Notes: a model not told the origin generated them from the sequence alone. A stretch of DNA of 7,389 nucleotides from DATHVR01 sp035461175 (GCA_035461175.1 DATHVR010000025.1:1-7389), one strand, 5' to 3'; positions 1 through 6,625 are shown, counted from the first letter of the stretch. Program-made: numbers and translations.

Positions 1-5
1 TTGGC

Positions 6-527
6 CTAAGAAAGAAGCGACTCCACCGGTGGGGTGAGACGCTCGGCCAGGATCGGCCCGAAAGTGGCCATCATGTCCACCTGCCAGGTGCCGTCCTGTC
101 GCAGGAAGAAGATGCGGCCCTCCTCCTCACCGGGGACCACCCGGACCGCGACGAAGGTGTGGCCGTTCTCGGTGATCTCCTCCCCCACCTCCACCGTCCA
201 TTCGGCCGGATCGTCGGTCGGGTCGAGGGTCTGGGCGAATCCTGACCAGAAGTTGGCAGCCACCGCCGAGCCTCCATCGGCCAGCGATTCGGTCACGTCG
301 GTGGCGTCGGCTCCTTCTGCCAGGGTCAGCAGAACCGCCTGGCCGCCGTCGGTCAGGGATGCGGCGTGATCGAACCGGCCGGCCTGGACATCGGCGAGCA
401 GAGTCCGGACGACGCCCTCGGGATCCAGCTCGCCGGCGGGCGCGGTGGTGCTGTCGGGGGTCGAATCCGGGGAGCACGCTGCCGCGACTACGAGCAGCAT
501 GAGAATAAGCCAGGGGCGCAGGGACAT
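6..527 (-). CDS. Small secreted lipoprotein of unknown function
   Basis: The product is 173 aa. It opens with a lipoprotein signal peptide: a short basic start (Arg4), a hydrophobic run at about residues 6-17, and a lipobox-like V-A-A-A-C with Cys18 as the predicted lipidated residue. A Ser/Thr/Asp/Pro-rich linker follows to about residue 30. The mature part, about residues 35-170, is acidic and ends with a pattern (GRIFFLRQDGTWQVDMMATF) resembling small NTF2-like or DUF4878-type extracytoplasmic domains. That resemblance is a guess from pattern only. The protein is probably anchored on the outer face of the membrane. The ATG lies 13 bases after the stop of the membrane-protein gene upstream, so the two are probably cotranscribed. 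No good Shine-Dalgarno is seen. The function is unknown. Confidence 0.8.
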   Translation of the reverse strand: MSLRPWLILMLLVVAAACSPDSTPDSTTAPAGELDPEGVVRTLLADVQAGRFDHAASLTDGGQAVLLTLAEGADATDVTESLADGGSAVAANFWSGFAQTLDPTDDPAEWTVEVGEEITENGHTFVAVRVVPGEEEGRIFFLRQDGTWQVDMMATFGPILAERLTPPVESLLS

Positions 528-540
528 TGAGACGGAAACG

Positions 541-1068
541 CTAGCCCTGCGCCGGGCGGTTCCCGAGGCGCCCCGTCGTCAGGAGGTAGCGGCGATTGCC
601 GGCGTCGCCCAGCTCGTACCCGATCGCGAGCCAGATCAGGTAGATGAGCCCGACGGCCTCCAGCACCCAGCGCCACGGATCCGACCAGGCCCGCTCCCAC
701 GCCGCCGGCCAGAAGGCCGCCCCTCCCAGGTCGAGTTCCACACCGAACAGCGGCCAGAAGAAGGCGCCGGCATCGAGCCACATCTGGTCGATAAGCAGGT
801 GGAAGAGCCATGCCACCACCAGGGCCATCCATGCCCGGCGGCGCCGCCCGCGCCGGGTGGCCGCCATCACCACGATGGCGATCACGGTCGGCGCCAGCAG
901 CGAGTGGGCCCAGAGATGGCCGGACGGGCCGCCCGCGAACGTGACCGCGGTCAGGTCGATCAGGTCGGGCAGCACCACGCCGGCGAAGAGGAAGCGCATA
1001 TCCACCTTCGGGTCCCGGAAGATCCAGCGGAAGAGAAAAGTGACGGCGCCCAGATGCCAGGCGAGCAC
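541..1068 (-). CDS. YdjM/DUF457-like integral membrane protein, putative metal-dependent hydrolase
   Basis: The product is 175 aa with about four hydrophobic segments (roughly 25-45, 55-71, 78-95 and 134-151). It carries spaced His/Asp residues typical of the YdjM/YbcI (DUF457) membrane-bound hydrolase family: His5 near the N-terminus, the LPDLID motif with Asp35 and Asp38, GHLWAHS with His51 and His55, and HLLID with His90 and Asp94 in the third segment. Family members are called putative metal-dependent hydrolases, but their substrates are not well established. The GTG start is separated by one base from the TAG stop of the zinc-ribbon gene, so translation is likely coupled. The C-terminal 25 residues are basic and probably cytoplasmic. 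The family call rests on motif pattern only. Confidence 0.68.
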   Translation of the reverse strand: MLAWHLGAVTFLFRWIFRDPKVDMRFLFAGVVLPDLIDLTAVTFAGGPSGHLWAHSLLAPTVIAIVVMAATRRGRRRRAWMALVVAWLFHLLIDQMWLDAGAFFWPLFGVELDLGGAAFWPAAWERAWSDPWRWVLEAVGLIYLIWLAIGYELGDAGNRRYLLTTGRLGNRPAQG

Positions 1069-1069
1069 T

Positions 1070-1777
1070 CTAGATCACGAGGATCCGGCGGCAGTGGACA
1101 CAGCGGGGAGGGTCGGCCTTCTTCACCTCGGCGACCTCGGCCGGCGACAGACGCATGTGACAGCCTCCACACGTGTCGTTGTCGAGGCGCCCCACCCCGA
1201 CCCCTTCCTTGGTGGAGCGCAGCTTCTCGTAGAGCTCGACCAGATCCTCGGGAACCGGAGCGACCGCCTCTCGCTTTCGCTCTTCCTTGCGGGCGAGCTC
1301 GGAGTCGATCTTGCGCCATTCTTCGGTGATGAAGCCCTCGAGTTCGGCTTTCTCGCCGGCCAGCATCTGGCGTTGCGCCTCCAGGTTGGAGAGGTCCTCG
1401 CGGGCCGGGTCGAGTTTTTCGAGCAGACCCAGCACTCGCTCCTCCGAAGCCCCCTTCTGACCCCGGAGGCCCTGGACCTCAAGACGCATGTGCTCGGTCT
1501 CTCGCCCCGACATCCCGCCGGCGAACAACCGGGTCTCATGCTGCTGGAGTTTCTCCTCCAGCATCTCGAGCTCGCCCTCCGCCTTGTCGGTGTCGAGTTC
1601 GATCTGACGCAGCTCCGCCTGGGCGGCCTCGATCTGCTCGTCTAGGGCATTCAGCTGCTCCTGGGTGGCCCGGTATCGCTCGAGTTCAGGAAGGGTGGAC
1701 CGTCGATGGAGCAGGCGATCGATCTCGAGATCGAGTTCCTGGACATCGAGCAGGTCGGCGAGCGCGGGAATCTCCAT
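1070..1777 (-). CDS. Coiled-coil C4 zinc-ribbon protein (DUF164/CdsZ family)
   Basis: The product is 235 aa when started at the ATG at 1777 (MEIPALADLLDVQELD). Residues 1 to about 165 are Leu/Glu/Arg/Gln-rich heptads forming two long coiled-coil helices. Between them sits the conserved LFAGGMSGRETEHMRLE turn (about 84-100), matching the LYSG...KELEALQ signature of the DUF164 family. The C-terminus is a zinc ribbon with Cys203, Cys206, Cys226 and Cys229 (CGGC and CVHC). The family is thought to act as a nucleic-acid- or protein-binding adaptor, and its exact role is not settled. The frame can be extended to a GTG at 1828, but that would overlap the NIF3 gene by 35 bases and add a Gly/Pro-rich leader unlike the family, so I prefer 1777. 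It lies 16 bases behind NIF3, a pairing also seen in mycobacteria (Rv2230c-Rv2229c). Confidence 0.9.
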   Translation of the reverse strand: MEIPALADLLDVQELDLEIDRLLHRRSTLPELERYRATQEQLNALDEQIEAAQAELRQIELDTDKAEGELEMLEEKLQQHETRLFAGGMSGRETEHMRLEVQGLRGQKGASEERVLGLLEKLDPAREDLSNLEAQRQMLAGEKAELEGFITEEWRKIDSELARKEERKREAVAPVPEDLVELYEKLRSTKEGVGVGRLDNDTCGGCHMRLSPAEVAEVKKADPPRCVHCRRILVI

Positions 1778-1793
1778 GCGACCGCCAGGGTAG

Positions 1794-2891
1794 TTACTCG
1801 GGGAGGCGTCGGGTCCAGGGGCCCCCACCCTCGACCGTGAGGTCGATGATCTCCACCCCGAGTCCGCCCACCAACTCCACCAGGGCCCGCATTCCGGGCC
1901 GCTCGGTGGCGGCGTGTCCGGGGTCGACGACGGCGATCCCCGCCTCCAGGGCCGCCACCGCCCGGTGATGGTCGACGTCCCCGGTCACGATCACCTCCGC
2001 CCCTACCGAGGGAGCCTGATCGATGAAGGACGACCCCGAGCCGGGCACCACCGCCACCCGACCGAGCGGCCGACCGGGGTCTCCCGCCACCCTCAGCCCG
2101 AAGTCGCCCAGATTCTCACGAACGTCGGCTACCAACCCGCTCAGAGTCCCGCCTCGCTCGCCTACCCGGCCGATGAAGCCGTGGTTGGAATGCACCTCAT
2201 AGACGTCGAAGGCTGGCTCCTCATACGGATGGGCTCCGACCAGGGCTGCGATCACGAGGTCCTGGCGGGACTTCGGCGCCAGCATCTCCACCCTGACCTC
2301 GGGCTCGACGTTGAAATCGCCGGCCCTGCCCGTGACCGGGTGTGCTCCCTCGCCCGCCCGGAAGGTCCCCTCCCCGGCGGTGCGGAAGCTGCAGGTGTCG
2401 TAGTTGCCGATCCGGCCCGCGCCGGCTGCCGCCATCGCCTCGACCACCGCCTCTACCGCATCATCGGGGACGAAGGTGACCAGTTTCACCTGGTCCCGAC
2501 CTGCCACCGGACCGAACGCCTCCACCGATCCCAGGCCCAGGGCGGAGGCGAGCGAGTCGGCGGTGCCGCCCGGAGCGCCGTCGAAGTCGGTATGGGTGAC
2601 GGCGAGGCCGATCCCGGCCGAGATCAGACTGAATGCCCGCCCGCCCGGTCCCGGCCCCGCCACCAGCCGGGTCGTCGGGCGAAACAGGAGCGGGTGATAG
2701 GCCACCACCAGGTCGGGAGCAGCGTCGATGATCGACCTGGTGGTCGCTCCGCTCACCTCGTGACAGACCGCAATCCGTTCCACCTCCCGGTCCGGGTCAC
2801 CGAACTGGAGGCCGACCGGGTCCCAGGCGGCGGCGCGGTCGGGGCGGGTGAGACGTGCCAGTTCCGCCAGCAGGCTTCGTGTCGAGGGCAT
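1794..2891 (-). CDS. NIF3-like dinuclear metal centre protein (YqfO type)
   Basis: The product is 365 aa, the usual length of the long YqfO form. The N-terminal NIF3 half carries WDPVGLQFGDP (23-33), AYHPLLF (64-70) and THTDFDGAPGG (99-109). A CutA/PII-like insert spans about 134-233 (QVKLVTFVP to ...YEEPAFDVYEV). The C-terminal NIF3 half carries VTGDVDHH (302-309) and DPGHAATERPG (323-333). Likely metal ligands are His66, Asp102 or Asp104, His326 and Glu330. The first histidine of the common bacterial HHP motif is Tyr65 here. Family members form toroidal hexamers, and a GTP cyclohydrolase I type 2 annotation is widely used but poorly supported, so I give no gene symbol. The ATG at 2891 is 15 bases after the GNAT stop and 6 bases after a TACTAT hexamer, so the gene may also be made from its own leaderless transcript. 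Confidence 0.93.
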   Translation of the reverse strand: MPSTRSLLAELARLTRPDRAAAWDPVGLQFGDPDREVERIAVCHEVSGATTRSIIDAAPDLVVAYHPLLFRPTTRLVAGPGPGGRAFSLISAGIGLAVTHTDFDGAPGGTADSLASALGLGSVEAFGPVAGRDQVKLVTFVPDDAVEAVVEAMAAAGAGRIGNYDTCSFRTAGEGTFRAGEGAHPVTGRAGDFNVEPEVRVEMLAPKSRQDLVIAALVGAHPYEEPAFDVYEVHSNHGFIGRVGERGGTLSGLVADVRENLGDFGLRVAGDPGRPLGRVAVVPGSGSSFIDQAPSVGAEVIVTGDVDHHRAVAALEAGIAVVDPGHAATERPGMRALVELVGGLGVEIIDLTVEGGGPWTRRLPE

Positions 2892-2897
2892 GGGCCG

Positions 2898-2903
2898 ATA
2901 GTA
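2898..2903 (-). promoter_or_regulatory. Candidate -10 element for the NIF3 gene
   Basis: On the minus strand TACTAT (fits TAnnnT, four of six to TATAAT) lies in the 15-base gap after the GNAT stop and ends six bases before the NIF3 ATG. It would give a leaderless NIF3/zinc-ribbon transcript in addition to read-through from the hydrolase promoter. No -35 is recognised; that region lies inside the end of the GNAT gene. Confidence 0.45.
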
Positions 2904-2906
2904 GGA

Positions 2907-3536
2907 TCAGCCGGGCCGGTGGTCCGGGTTGTCCCAGACGATGAGGGCAGCCCAGCCGTCGGTGGCCTCGTCCGGAAGATAGTCTCGCAAGGCACCCTGG
3001 ATCCGGAACCCGTTCTCCATCTGGAACGTGAGGGTGGCATCGTAGATCTCGCCCCGACCCACCCGCTCGATGTACTCGGGAGCGGTCATCTTCTCTCGGT
3101 AGGCGAGGTAGTTGTCGAGATGCCCCCCGGCAATGATCCCCCGCTTGTTGTAGCGGCGGACGACCGCCTTGCGCAGCTCGTAGAGCCGCCGGCCGACCCC
3201 GCGTCGCCGGTAGTCGGGATGGACAACGATGTCGGTCCCGTAGTACCAGTCGCCGTCGGGATCGTGGTTCCCGCACTGGTGCTCGCCGGTGATCCCGGCG
3301 ATGGTGTGCTGGGGATGGTGGAAGTCGAAGTCCAGGAAGATTCCCGCTCCCTGTCCCACCACCCGGTCGCCATCCCGAACCACGAAGAAGCCCTCGGGGA
3401 AGGTCTCGGCATAGGCCCGGATATCGTCGGCCGACAAGAGCTCGGAGGGATCGGCCAGTGGGAAGGCCATCCGCTCCAGGTCGGCGCACTGTTCGGCCAG
3501 TTCCGTCGTCAGGTTCTGAATGGTGAATTCGCTCAT
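2907..3536 (-). CDS. YhcX-type GNAT family N-acetyltransferase
   Basis: The product is 209 aa. The GNAT core includes the strand DIVVHPDY (102-109) followed by the acetyl-CoA-binding loop RRRGVGRRLYE (110-120), and a second half with AGGHLDNYLAYREKMTAPEY (136-155) and FQMENGFRIQGALRDYLPDE (171-190). This second-half pattern is what I recall from the acetyltransferase domain of Bacillus YhcX-like proteins, where it is fused to a carbon-nitrogen hydrolase (nitrilase superfamily) domain. Here it stands alone. The start is set by the ATGA overlap with the upstream Ntn-hydrolase gene. The frame stays open to 3671, but the extra 45 residues would be read from the hydrolase gene in another frame and are rejected. 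The substrate is unknown. Tight coupling suggests it works with the hydrolase, probably on an amide- or amine-containing small molecule. Confidence 0.88.
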   Translation of the reverse strand: MSEFTIQNLTTELAEQCADLERMAFPLADPSELLSADDIRAYAETFPEGFFVVRDGDRVVGQGAGIFLDFDFHHPQHTIAGITGEHQCGNHDPDGDWYYGTDIVVHPDYRRRGVGRRLYELRKAVVRRYNKRGIIAGGHLDNYLAYREKMTAPEYIERVGRGEIYDATLTFQMENGFRIQGALRDYLPDEATDGWAALIVWDNPDHRPG

Positions 3537-4600
3537 CCCACCACGAACCGCTCGTACTCGTTCTCGGAGGGAACACCCCAGCAGGCCCAGAACTCGGAGG
3601 TGGCCGGGCGCATGATCGCCGCCCCGCAGGTCTCGTAGTCGAACGGAGGTTGGGGATGACGGCAGATCCAATCTTCGTCGCGTGTCATCGCCATCAAGTC
3701 CTGCTCGGAAACAGGCCTTCCCGACAGGAGCGAGGCGGCATCGGTCAGTCGCCGTTGCGAGGACTCGATCAACTCAGGCGGTCGTGCGGCCTCATAACTC
3801 GCCGCGCCCAACGTCAGGCAGTGGTTGGTGTGGAAGTAGGGCTCTGTGTCGACCTCGATCACCTCACTGGTCGAGGGCATGGCCTCTATGTTCACCCCGC
3901 GGCCGGCGGCGTCCAGGACCAGGAAGTTGTGGGCTCCGGCCAGGTCCGCTTCGGTGATCGCCTTCACCGCCGCCACGAGGTCGGTCTGTTGTAGAACCCG
4001 GCGCACCACGAATGGCCAGGTGACACCGACCCGGCCGTCGGCAGCCGAGAGGTTGTTGATCCCCACCGCGATGCCCGCCTCGTTCATTCCGATCTGGCCC
4101 AGGCATCCGACGGTGGAGAAGATGAGGCCGGCGGGACCATGCTCGGGCCTGACTCGGAGCATCACCACATGTGGGGTGGCGGAAGCATGCATGTCCCAGG
4201 TCTGGGCCAGGAACCCGCCCCCGGGGACGGCAACGACGTCGGGCACGATCACCGCCGTGCAGTTGTCTTCCACCGGTCCCGACCCGGCATAGGCCCGGAC
4301 GGTGTCGATGAAGTCCGTGTATCCCCCCACGATCAGGGCTTCCGCCGGCGTGAGCCCAGCGGCGGCAGCCATCGCCAGCATCTCTTCGTAGAGGTCGGGG
4401 GCATAGTCGGCATGGGCGGGGAGGCATTCCTCCGCCAGGGCGAGGAGTTCGGATCGGCTCAGGTCGGTCCCAATCCCGGACAGACGAACCCGATCGGCAG
4501 CGTATTCCCGGATCTCGTCGGCGAAGGCTCTGCCATGATGCCGGCCCCGTTCGAGCGCATCGCCGACGAGGTCGAGCACCCGGATGGTTCTTCCGTTCAC
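3533..4600 (-). CDS. C45-family autoproteolytic Ntn hydrolase/acyltransferase (penicillin acyltransferase-like)
   Basis: The product is 355 aa from the GTG at 4600. Family marks in order are an N-terminal helix VLDLVGDALERGRHHGRAFADEI (about 8-30); the predicted nucleophile Cys114 in EDNCTAVIV; the LAQTWDMHA motif (131-139) corresponding to the GQNWD segment; and a long IFSTVGCLGQIGMNEAGIAVGINNL region (about 160-184). This is the pattern of acyl-CoA:6-aminopenicillanate acyltransferases and related amidases, which self-cleave before Cys to expose an N-terminal nucleophile. Biological substrates in most bacteria are unknown, so penicillin chemistry should not be assumed. No signal peptide is seen, so it is probably cytoplasmic. 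The frame extends to a GTG at 4630. I prefer 4600 because a CATACT hexamer sits 6 bases upstream and the family N-terminus starts just after it. Its stop overlaps the next start (ATGA). Confidence 0.88.
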   Translation of the reverse strand: MNGRTIRVLDLVGDALERGRHHGRAFADEIREYAADRVRLSGIGTDLSRSELLALAEECLPAHADYAPDLYEEMLAMAAAAGLTPAEALIVGGYTDFIDTVRAYAGSGPVEDNCTAVIVPDVVAVPGGGFLAQTWDMHASATPHVVMLRVRPEHGPAGLIFSTVGCLGQIGMNEAGIAVGINNLSAADGRVGVTWPFVVRRVLQQTDLVAAVKAITEADLAGAHNFLVLDAAGRGVNIEAMPSTSEVIEVDTEPYFHTNHCLTLGAASYEAARPPELIESSQRRLTDAASLLSGRPVSEQDLMAMTRDEDWICRHPQPPFDYETCGAAIMRPATSEFWACWGVPSENEYERFVVG

Positions 4601-4606
4601 CCGGCC

Positions 4607-4612
4607 AGTATG
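4607..4612 (-). promoter_or_regulatory. Candidate -10 element for the C45 hydrolase gene
   Basis: Read on the minus strand the hexamer is CATACT, four of six matches to TATAAT with A2 and T6 kept. It is followed by six bases and then the GTG at 4600, the spacing expected if transcription starts on the start codon. No convincing -35 is seen. It is weaker than the other hexamers because the first T is missing. Confidence 0.35.
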
Positions 4613-4638
4613 GCGGCCGGATAGGAGCACTGGTTTCG

Positions 4639-4644
4639 TAACCT
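4639..4644 (+). promoter_or_regulatory. Candidate -10 element for a leaderless photolyase transcript
   Basis: TAACCT fits the actinobacterial TAnnnT -10 pattern and ends six bases before the GTG at 4651, so the transcript would start on the start codon. No Shine-Dalgarno precedes the GTG, and an in-frame TAA lies directly before it, which fits leaderless translation. No clear -35 is visible. It sits back to back with the hydrolase promoter. Confidence 0.5.
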
Positions 4645-4650
4645 CGGTAA

Positions 4651-6039
4651 GTGACCTCGATCCAACCTCAGCGGGTGCGTCGTCTCGGTCCGGACGGTGA
4701 TCCCGCCGGCGGCGACTTCGTCCTCTACTGGATGCAGGCGGCGGTACGCACCACGGCCAACCACGCGCTCGAGTTCGCCTCCGAACGGGCCAACCAGGCC
4801 GGGGTCCCTCTCCTGGTCGCCTTCGTAATCGACCCGGACTATCCCGAGTCCTCGCTCCGTCATCATCGCTTCCTCGTCGAGGGGCTCTCCTCCGTTGCTC
4901 CCCGTCTGGAGAGGCGCCGGGCAGGCCTGCGCGTCGAGATCGGAAGCCCGCCGCAGGTGATCTCCCGGCTGGCCGGACGAGCTACCGAGCTGGTCACCGA
5001 CCGCGGCTACCTCCGCCTGCACAGGGAGTGGCGCCAGGAGGTGGCCGATTCGGTCGTCATCCCGACCTACGAAGTGGAAACCAATTTGGTCGTGCCGGTC
5101 GAGGTGACCTCGAACAAGCAGGAGTATGCCGCCCGGACCATCCGGCCCCGGGTCCACCGCCGGCTCGAGGATTACCTCCTCGAGCCGCACGAGATCGAGT
5201 CCGCCCACGACGGGCGCGCTCTGAGCGGCGGCGTCGACCCGGGCGGCCACGATCGGATAGTGGAGCAGATCGATGTCGATCCCGCCGTTCCACCTTCCGC
5301 CCGTTTCCGTGGTGGGGAGGAGGCAGCCCTCGAGAATCTGGACCGGTTCCTGGAGGATCTCGTGGATGGTTACGACGAGGCCCGGGGGGAGCCCGGCGTC
5401 GCCGGGACCTCGGAGTTGTCGCCCTACCTGCACTTCGGCCACCTTTCCCCCATCACCGTGGTGGCGGCAGCCCGTCAGGCCACGGGAGGATCGGGTGACG
5501 GTTACGAGACCCTGGTGGAGGAACTGGTGGTGCGACGGGAACTCTCTCACAACTACACCTGGTTCCAGCCCGCCTACGACTCCTACGCCTCGCTCCCGGG
5601 ATGGGCCCGACAGACGCTGGACGACCACCGCCACGACCCGCGCCGCCACATCTACTCGACCGACCAGCTGGAGGCGGCCGAGACCCACGATCCCTACTGG
5701 AACGCCGCCATGACCGAGATGCGGGAGACGGGCTACATGCACAACTACATGCGCATGTACTGGGGCAAGCAGATCATCTTCTGGACCGAGGCGCCCGAGG
5801 CGGCTTTCGAGACCGCCCTCTATCTCAACAACCGCTACTTTCTCGACGGCCGCGATCCCAACTCCTATGCGGGCGTGGGCTGGTGCTTCGGCCTCCACGA
5901 CCGGGCCTGGCCCGAGCGGGAGGTTATCGGCAAGGTCCGGACCATGACCGCCGGAGGTCTGGAGAGGAAGAAGGACATGGCCGCCTATCTGCGGCGGGTG
6001 GAGGACCTGACCGGAGTGAAACCGGCCGGATCCGGCTGA
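4651..6039 (+). CDS. Class II CPD photolyase (deoxyribodipyrimidine photo-lyase)
   Basis: The product is 462 aa, normal for class II CPD photolyases, which use FADH- and light to split cyclobutane pyrimidine dimers. Class II signatures are FVLYWMQAAVRTTANHALEFA (23-43) in the Rossmann domain, KQEYAARTIRPRVHRRL (156-172), SPYLHFGHLSP (257-267), ELSHNYTWFQPAYDSY (297-312), YMHNYMRMYWGKQIIFW (362-378) and RYFLDGRDPNSYAGVGWCFGLHDRAW (from 395), ending with GKVRTMTAGGLERKKD. Trp350, Trp371 and Trp378 have the same spacing as the electron-transfer tryptophans I recall for the Methanosarcina mazei enzyme (360, 381, 388). The start is GTG directly after an in-frame TAA. A later in-frame GTG at 4675 (Val9) is a weaker alternative. 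It is divergent from the hydrolase and followed after 23 bases by a GNAT gene. Nothing here shows SOS control of it. Confidence 0.95.
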   Translation: MTSIQPQRVRRLGPDGDPAGGDFVLYWMQAAVRTTANHALEFASERANQAGVPLLVAFVIDPDYPESSLRHHRFLVEGLSSVAPRLERRRAGLRVEIGSPPQVISRLAGRATELVTDRGYLRLHREWRQEVADSVVIPTYEVETNLVVPVEVTSNKQEYAARTIRPRVHRRLEDYLLEPHEIESAHDGRALSGGVDPGGHDRIVEQIDVDPAVPPSARFRGGEEAALENLDRFLEDLVDGYDEARGEPGVAGTSELSPYLHFGHLSPITVVAAARQATGGSGDGYETLVEELVVRRELSHNYTWFQPAYDSYASLPGWARQTLDDHRHDPRRHIYSTDQLEAAETHDPYWNAAMTEMRETGYMHNYMRMYWGKQIIFWTEAPEAAFETALYLNNRYFLDGRDPNSYAGVGWCFGLHDRAWPEREVIGKVRTMTAGGLERKKDMAAYLRRVEDLTGVKPAGSG

Positions 6040-6049
6040 GGCCCCCTCC

Positions 6050-6055
6050 TATTCT
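6050..6055 (+). promoter_or_regulatory. Candidate -10 element for the second GNAT gene
   Basis: TATTCT (four of six to TATAAT, fits TAnnnT) ends seven bases before the ATG at 6063. If used, the transcript would start at or within a base of the start codon. The only purine-rich stretch before the ATG, GGCGG, is too close to act as a normal ribosome binding site. No clear -35 is seen. Confidence 0.42.
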
Positions 6056-6062
6056 CGGCGGC

Positions 6063-6557
6063 ATGGCCGTCACGGTGCGCCCTCTCGACGCCTCCGAGCG
6101 TTCGCTGCTGGAGCGGGCCACTCTCGAGAACCTGAACTGGAACGCGCCTCGTTACACACTCGACGACGTTCGTATCCGACCCGATTTCGCTCACTACACA
6201 CGGCTGCAACCGGATCGAGGCGACTTCGGCCTGGTCGCCGTGGTGGAGAGCGAAGTGGTCGGTGTCGTCTGGGCGATGTATCTTCTCGCCCACGATCCCG
6301 GGTTCGGCTTCGTGGACGCGAAAACGCCCGAGTTGAGCATCTGGGTTCGGCCCGACCACCGGAACCGGGGGATCGGTCGCCGACTGCTCCGGTGTATCTC
6401 CTCCGAGGCGCGCCACCGGGGCATCGCCGCCATCAGCCTGTCGGTGGAAGAGGGAAATCCGGCCCGCCACCTCTACGTCTCCGAGGGCTTCATCGACCAA
6501 CCCGCGCCGGGTGTGATGCTGCGGCGAGCCGGCGACGGGTCCGACACGCCCGCATAG
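6063..6557 (+). CDS. GNAT family N-acetyltransferase
   Basis: The product is 164 aa, a single GNAT domain. It opens MAVTVRPLDASERSLL, the usual first strand and helix. LVAVVESEVVGVVWAMYL (57-74) gives the central strands. The acetyl-CoA loop is at 96-107 (RPDHRNRGIGRR), and motif B follows as SLSVEEGNPARHLYVSEGF (125-143), with Asn132 and Tyr138 in the usual positions. The acceptor substrate cannot be told from sequence. The frame is open far upstream inside the photolyase gene, but the family N-terminus begins at the ATG at 6063, 23 bases after the photolyase stop. It may be read through from the photolyase or transcribed from its own -10 at 6050. The C-terminal 12 residues (Ala/Asp/Gly/Ser) are probably disordered. 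Confidence 0.9.
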   Translation: MAVTVRPLDASERSLLERATLENLNWNAPRYTLDDVRIRPDFAHYTRLQPDRGDFGLVAVVESEVVGVVWAMYLLAHDPGFGFVDAKTPELSIWVRPDHRNRGIGRRLLRCISSEARHRGIAAISLSVEEGNPARHLYVSEGFIDQPAPGVMLRRAGDGSDTPA

Positions 6558-6599
6558 GCCGATGATGCGAATATCGTTGAGTTCCTGCGGTGGTCGAGC

Positions 6600-6625
6600 G
6601 CGACGGACGTCGCCCCACCGTGGGG
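6600..6625 (+). other. Two adjacent short hairpins before the CPBP protease start
   Basis: The first is GCGAC (6600-6604), a four-base loop, and GTCGC (6609-6613). The second is CCCCA (6613-6617), a three-base loop, and TGGGG (6621-6625). The right arm of the second overlaps the purine-rich GGGGGAG at 6622-6628, the best ribosome binding site for the ATG at 6639. It could be a mild RBS-masking structure or chance in GC-rich DNA. There is no T-tract, so it is not a standard terminator. Confidence 0.25.

Noticed and set aside
445..1645. Two plus-strand open frames of about 300 codons (445-1329 and 644-1645)
   Set aside because: Both are antisense to the lipoprotein, membrane-protein and zinc-ribbon genes and consist largely of Arg/Pro/His/Ser-rich or mirrored coiled-coil sequence without domain signals.
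1778..1828. Upstream GTG start for the zinc-ribbon gene
   Set aside because: It would overlap NIF3 by 35 bases and add a Gly/Pro-rich leader not expected in the family; the ATG at 1777 fits better.
1914..3638. 574-codon open frame on the plus strand
   Set aside because: It lies antisense to NIF3, GNAT and the end of the hydrolase, all with clear family motifs. It has no recognisable domain and an odd composition rich in Gly, Arg, His and Pro. Long shadow frames are normal in GC-rich DNA.
3537..3671. N-terminal extension of the first GNAT gene
   Set aside because: The 45 extra residues are Arg/Leu/Gly-rich shadow sequence from the hydrolase gene. The ATGA overlap gives a natural coupled start at 3536.
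4597..5898. 433-codon open frame on the minus strand
   Set aside because: It is antisense to the class II photolyase, whose motifs run along the whole plus-strand frame. The antisense product is a low-complexity Val/Gly/Arg/His-rich sequence with no known motif.
6025..6036. 12-base palindrome GCCGGATCCGGC at the photolyase end as a terminator
   Set aside because: It is inside the coding end, has only a four-base-pair stem once a loop is allowed, and no T-run follows.
4651..6039. Photolyase as a member of the SOS regulon together with the right-edge gene
   Set aside because: I found no LexA-like CGAAC-N4-GTTCG palindrome near its start. The only box is at 7351-7366, over 1.3 kb downstream of its end.
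5601..6062. N-terminal extension of the second GNAT gene
   Set aside because: The extra 154 residues are out-of-frame photolyase sequence, while the GNAT fold starts cleanly at 6063.
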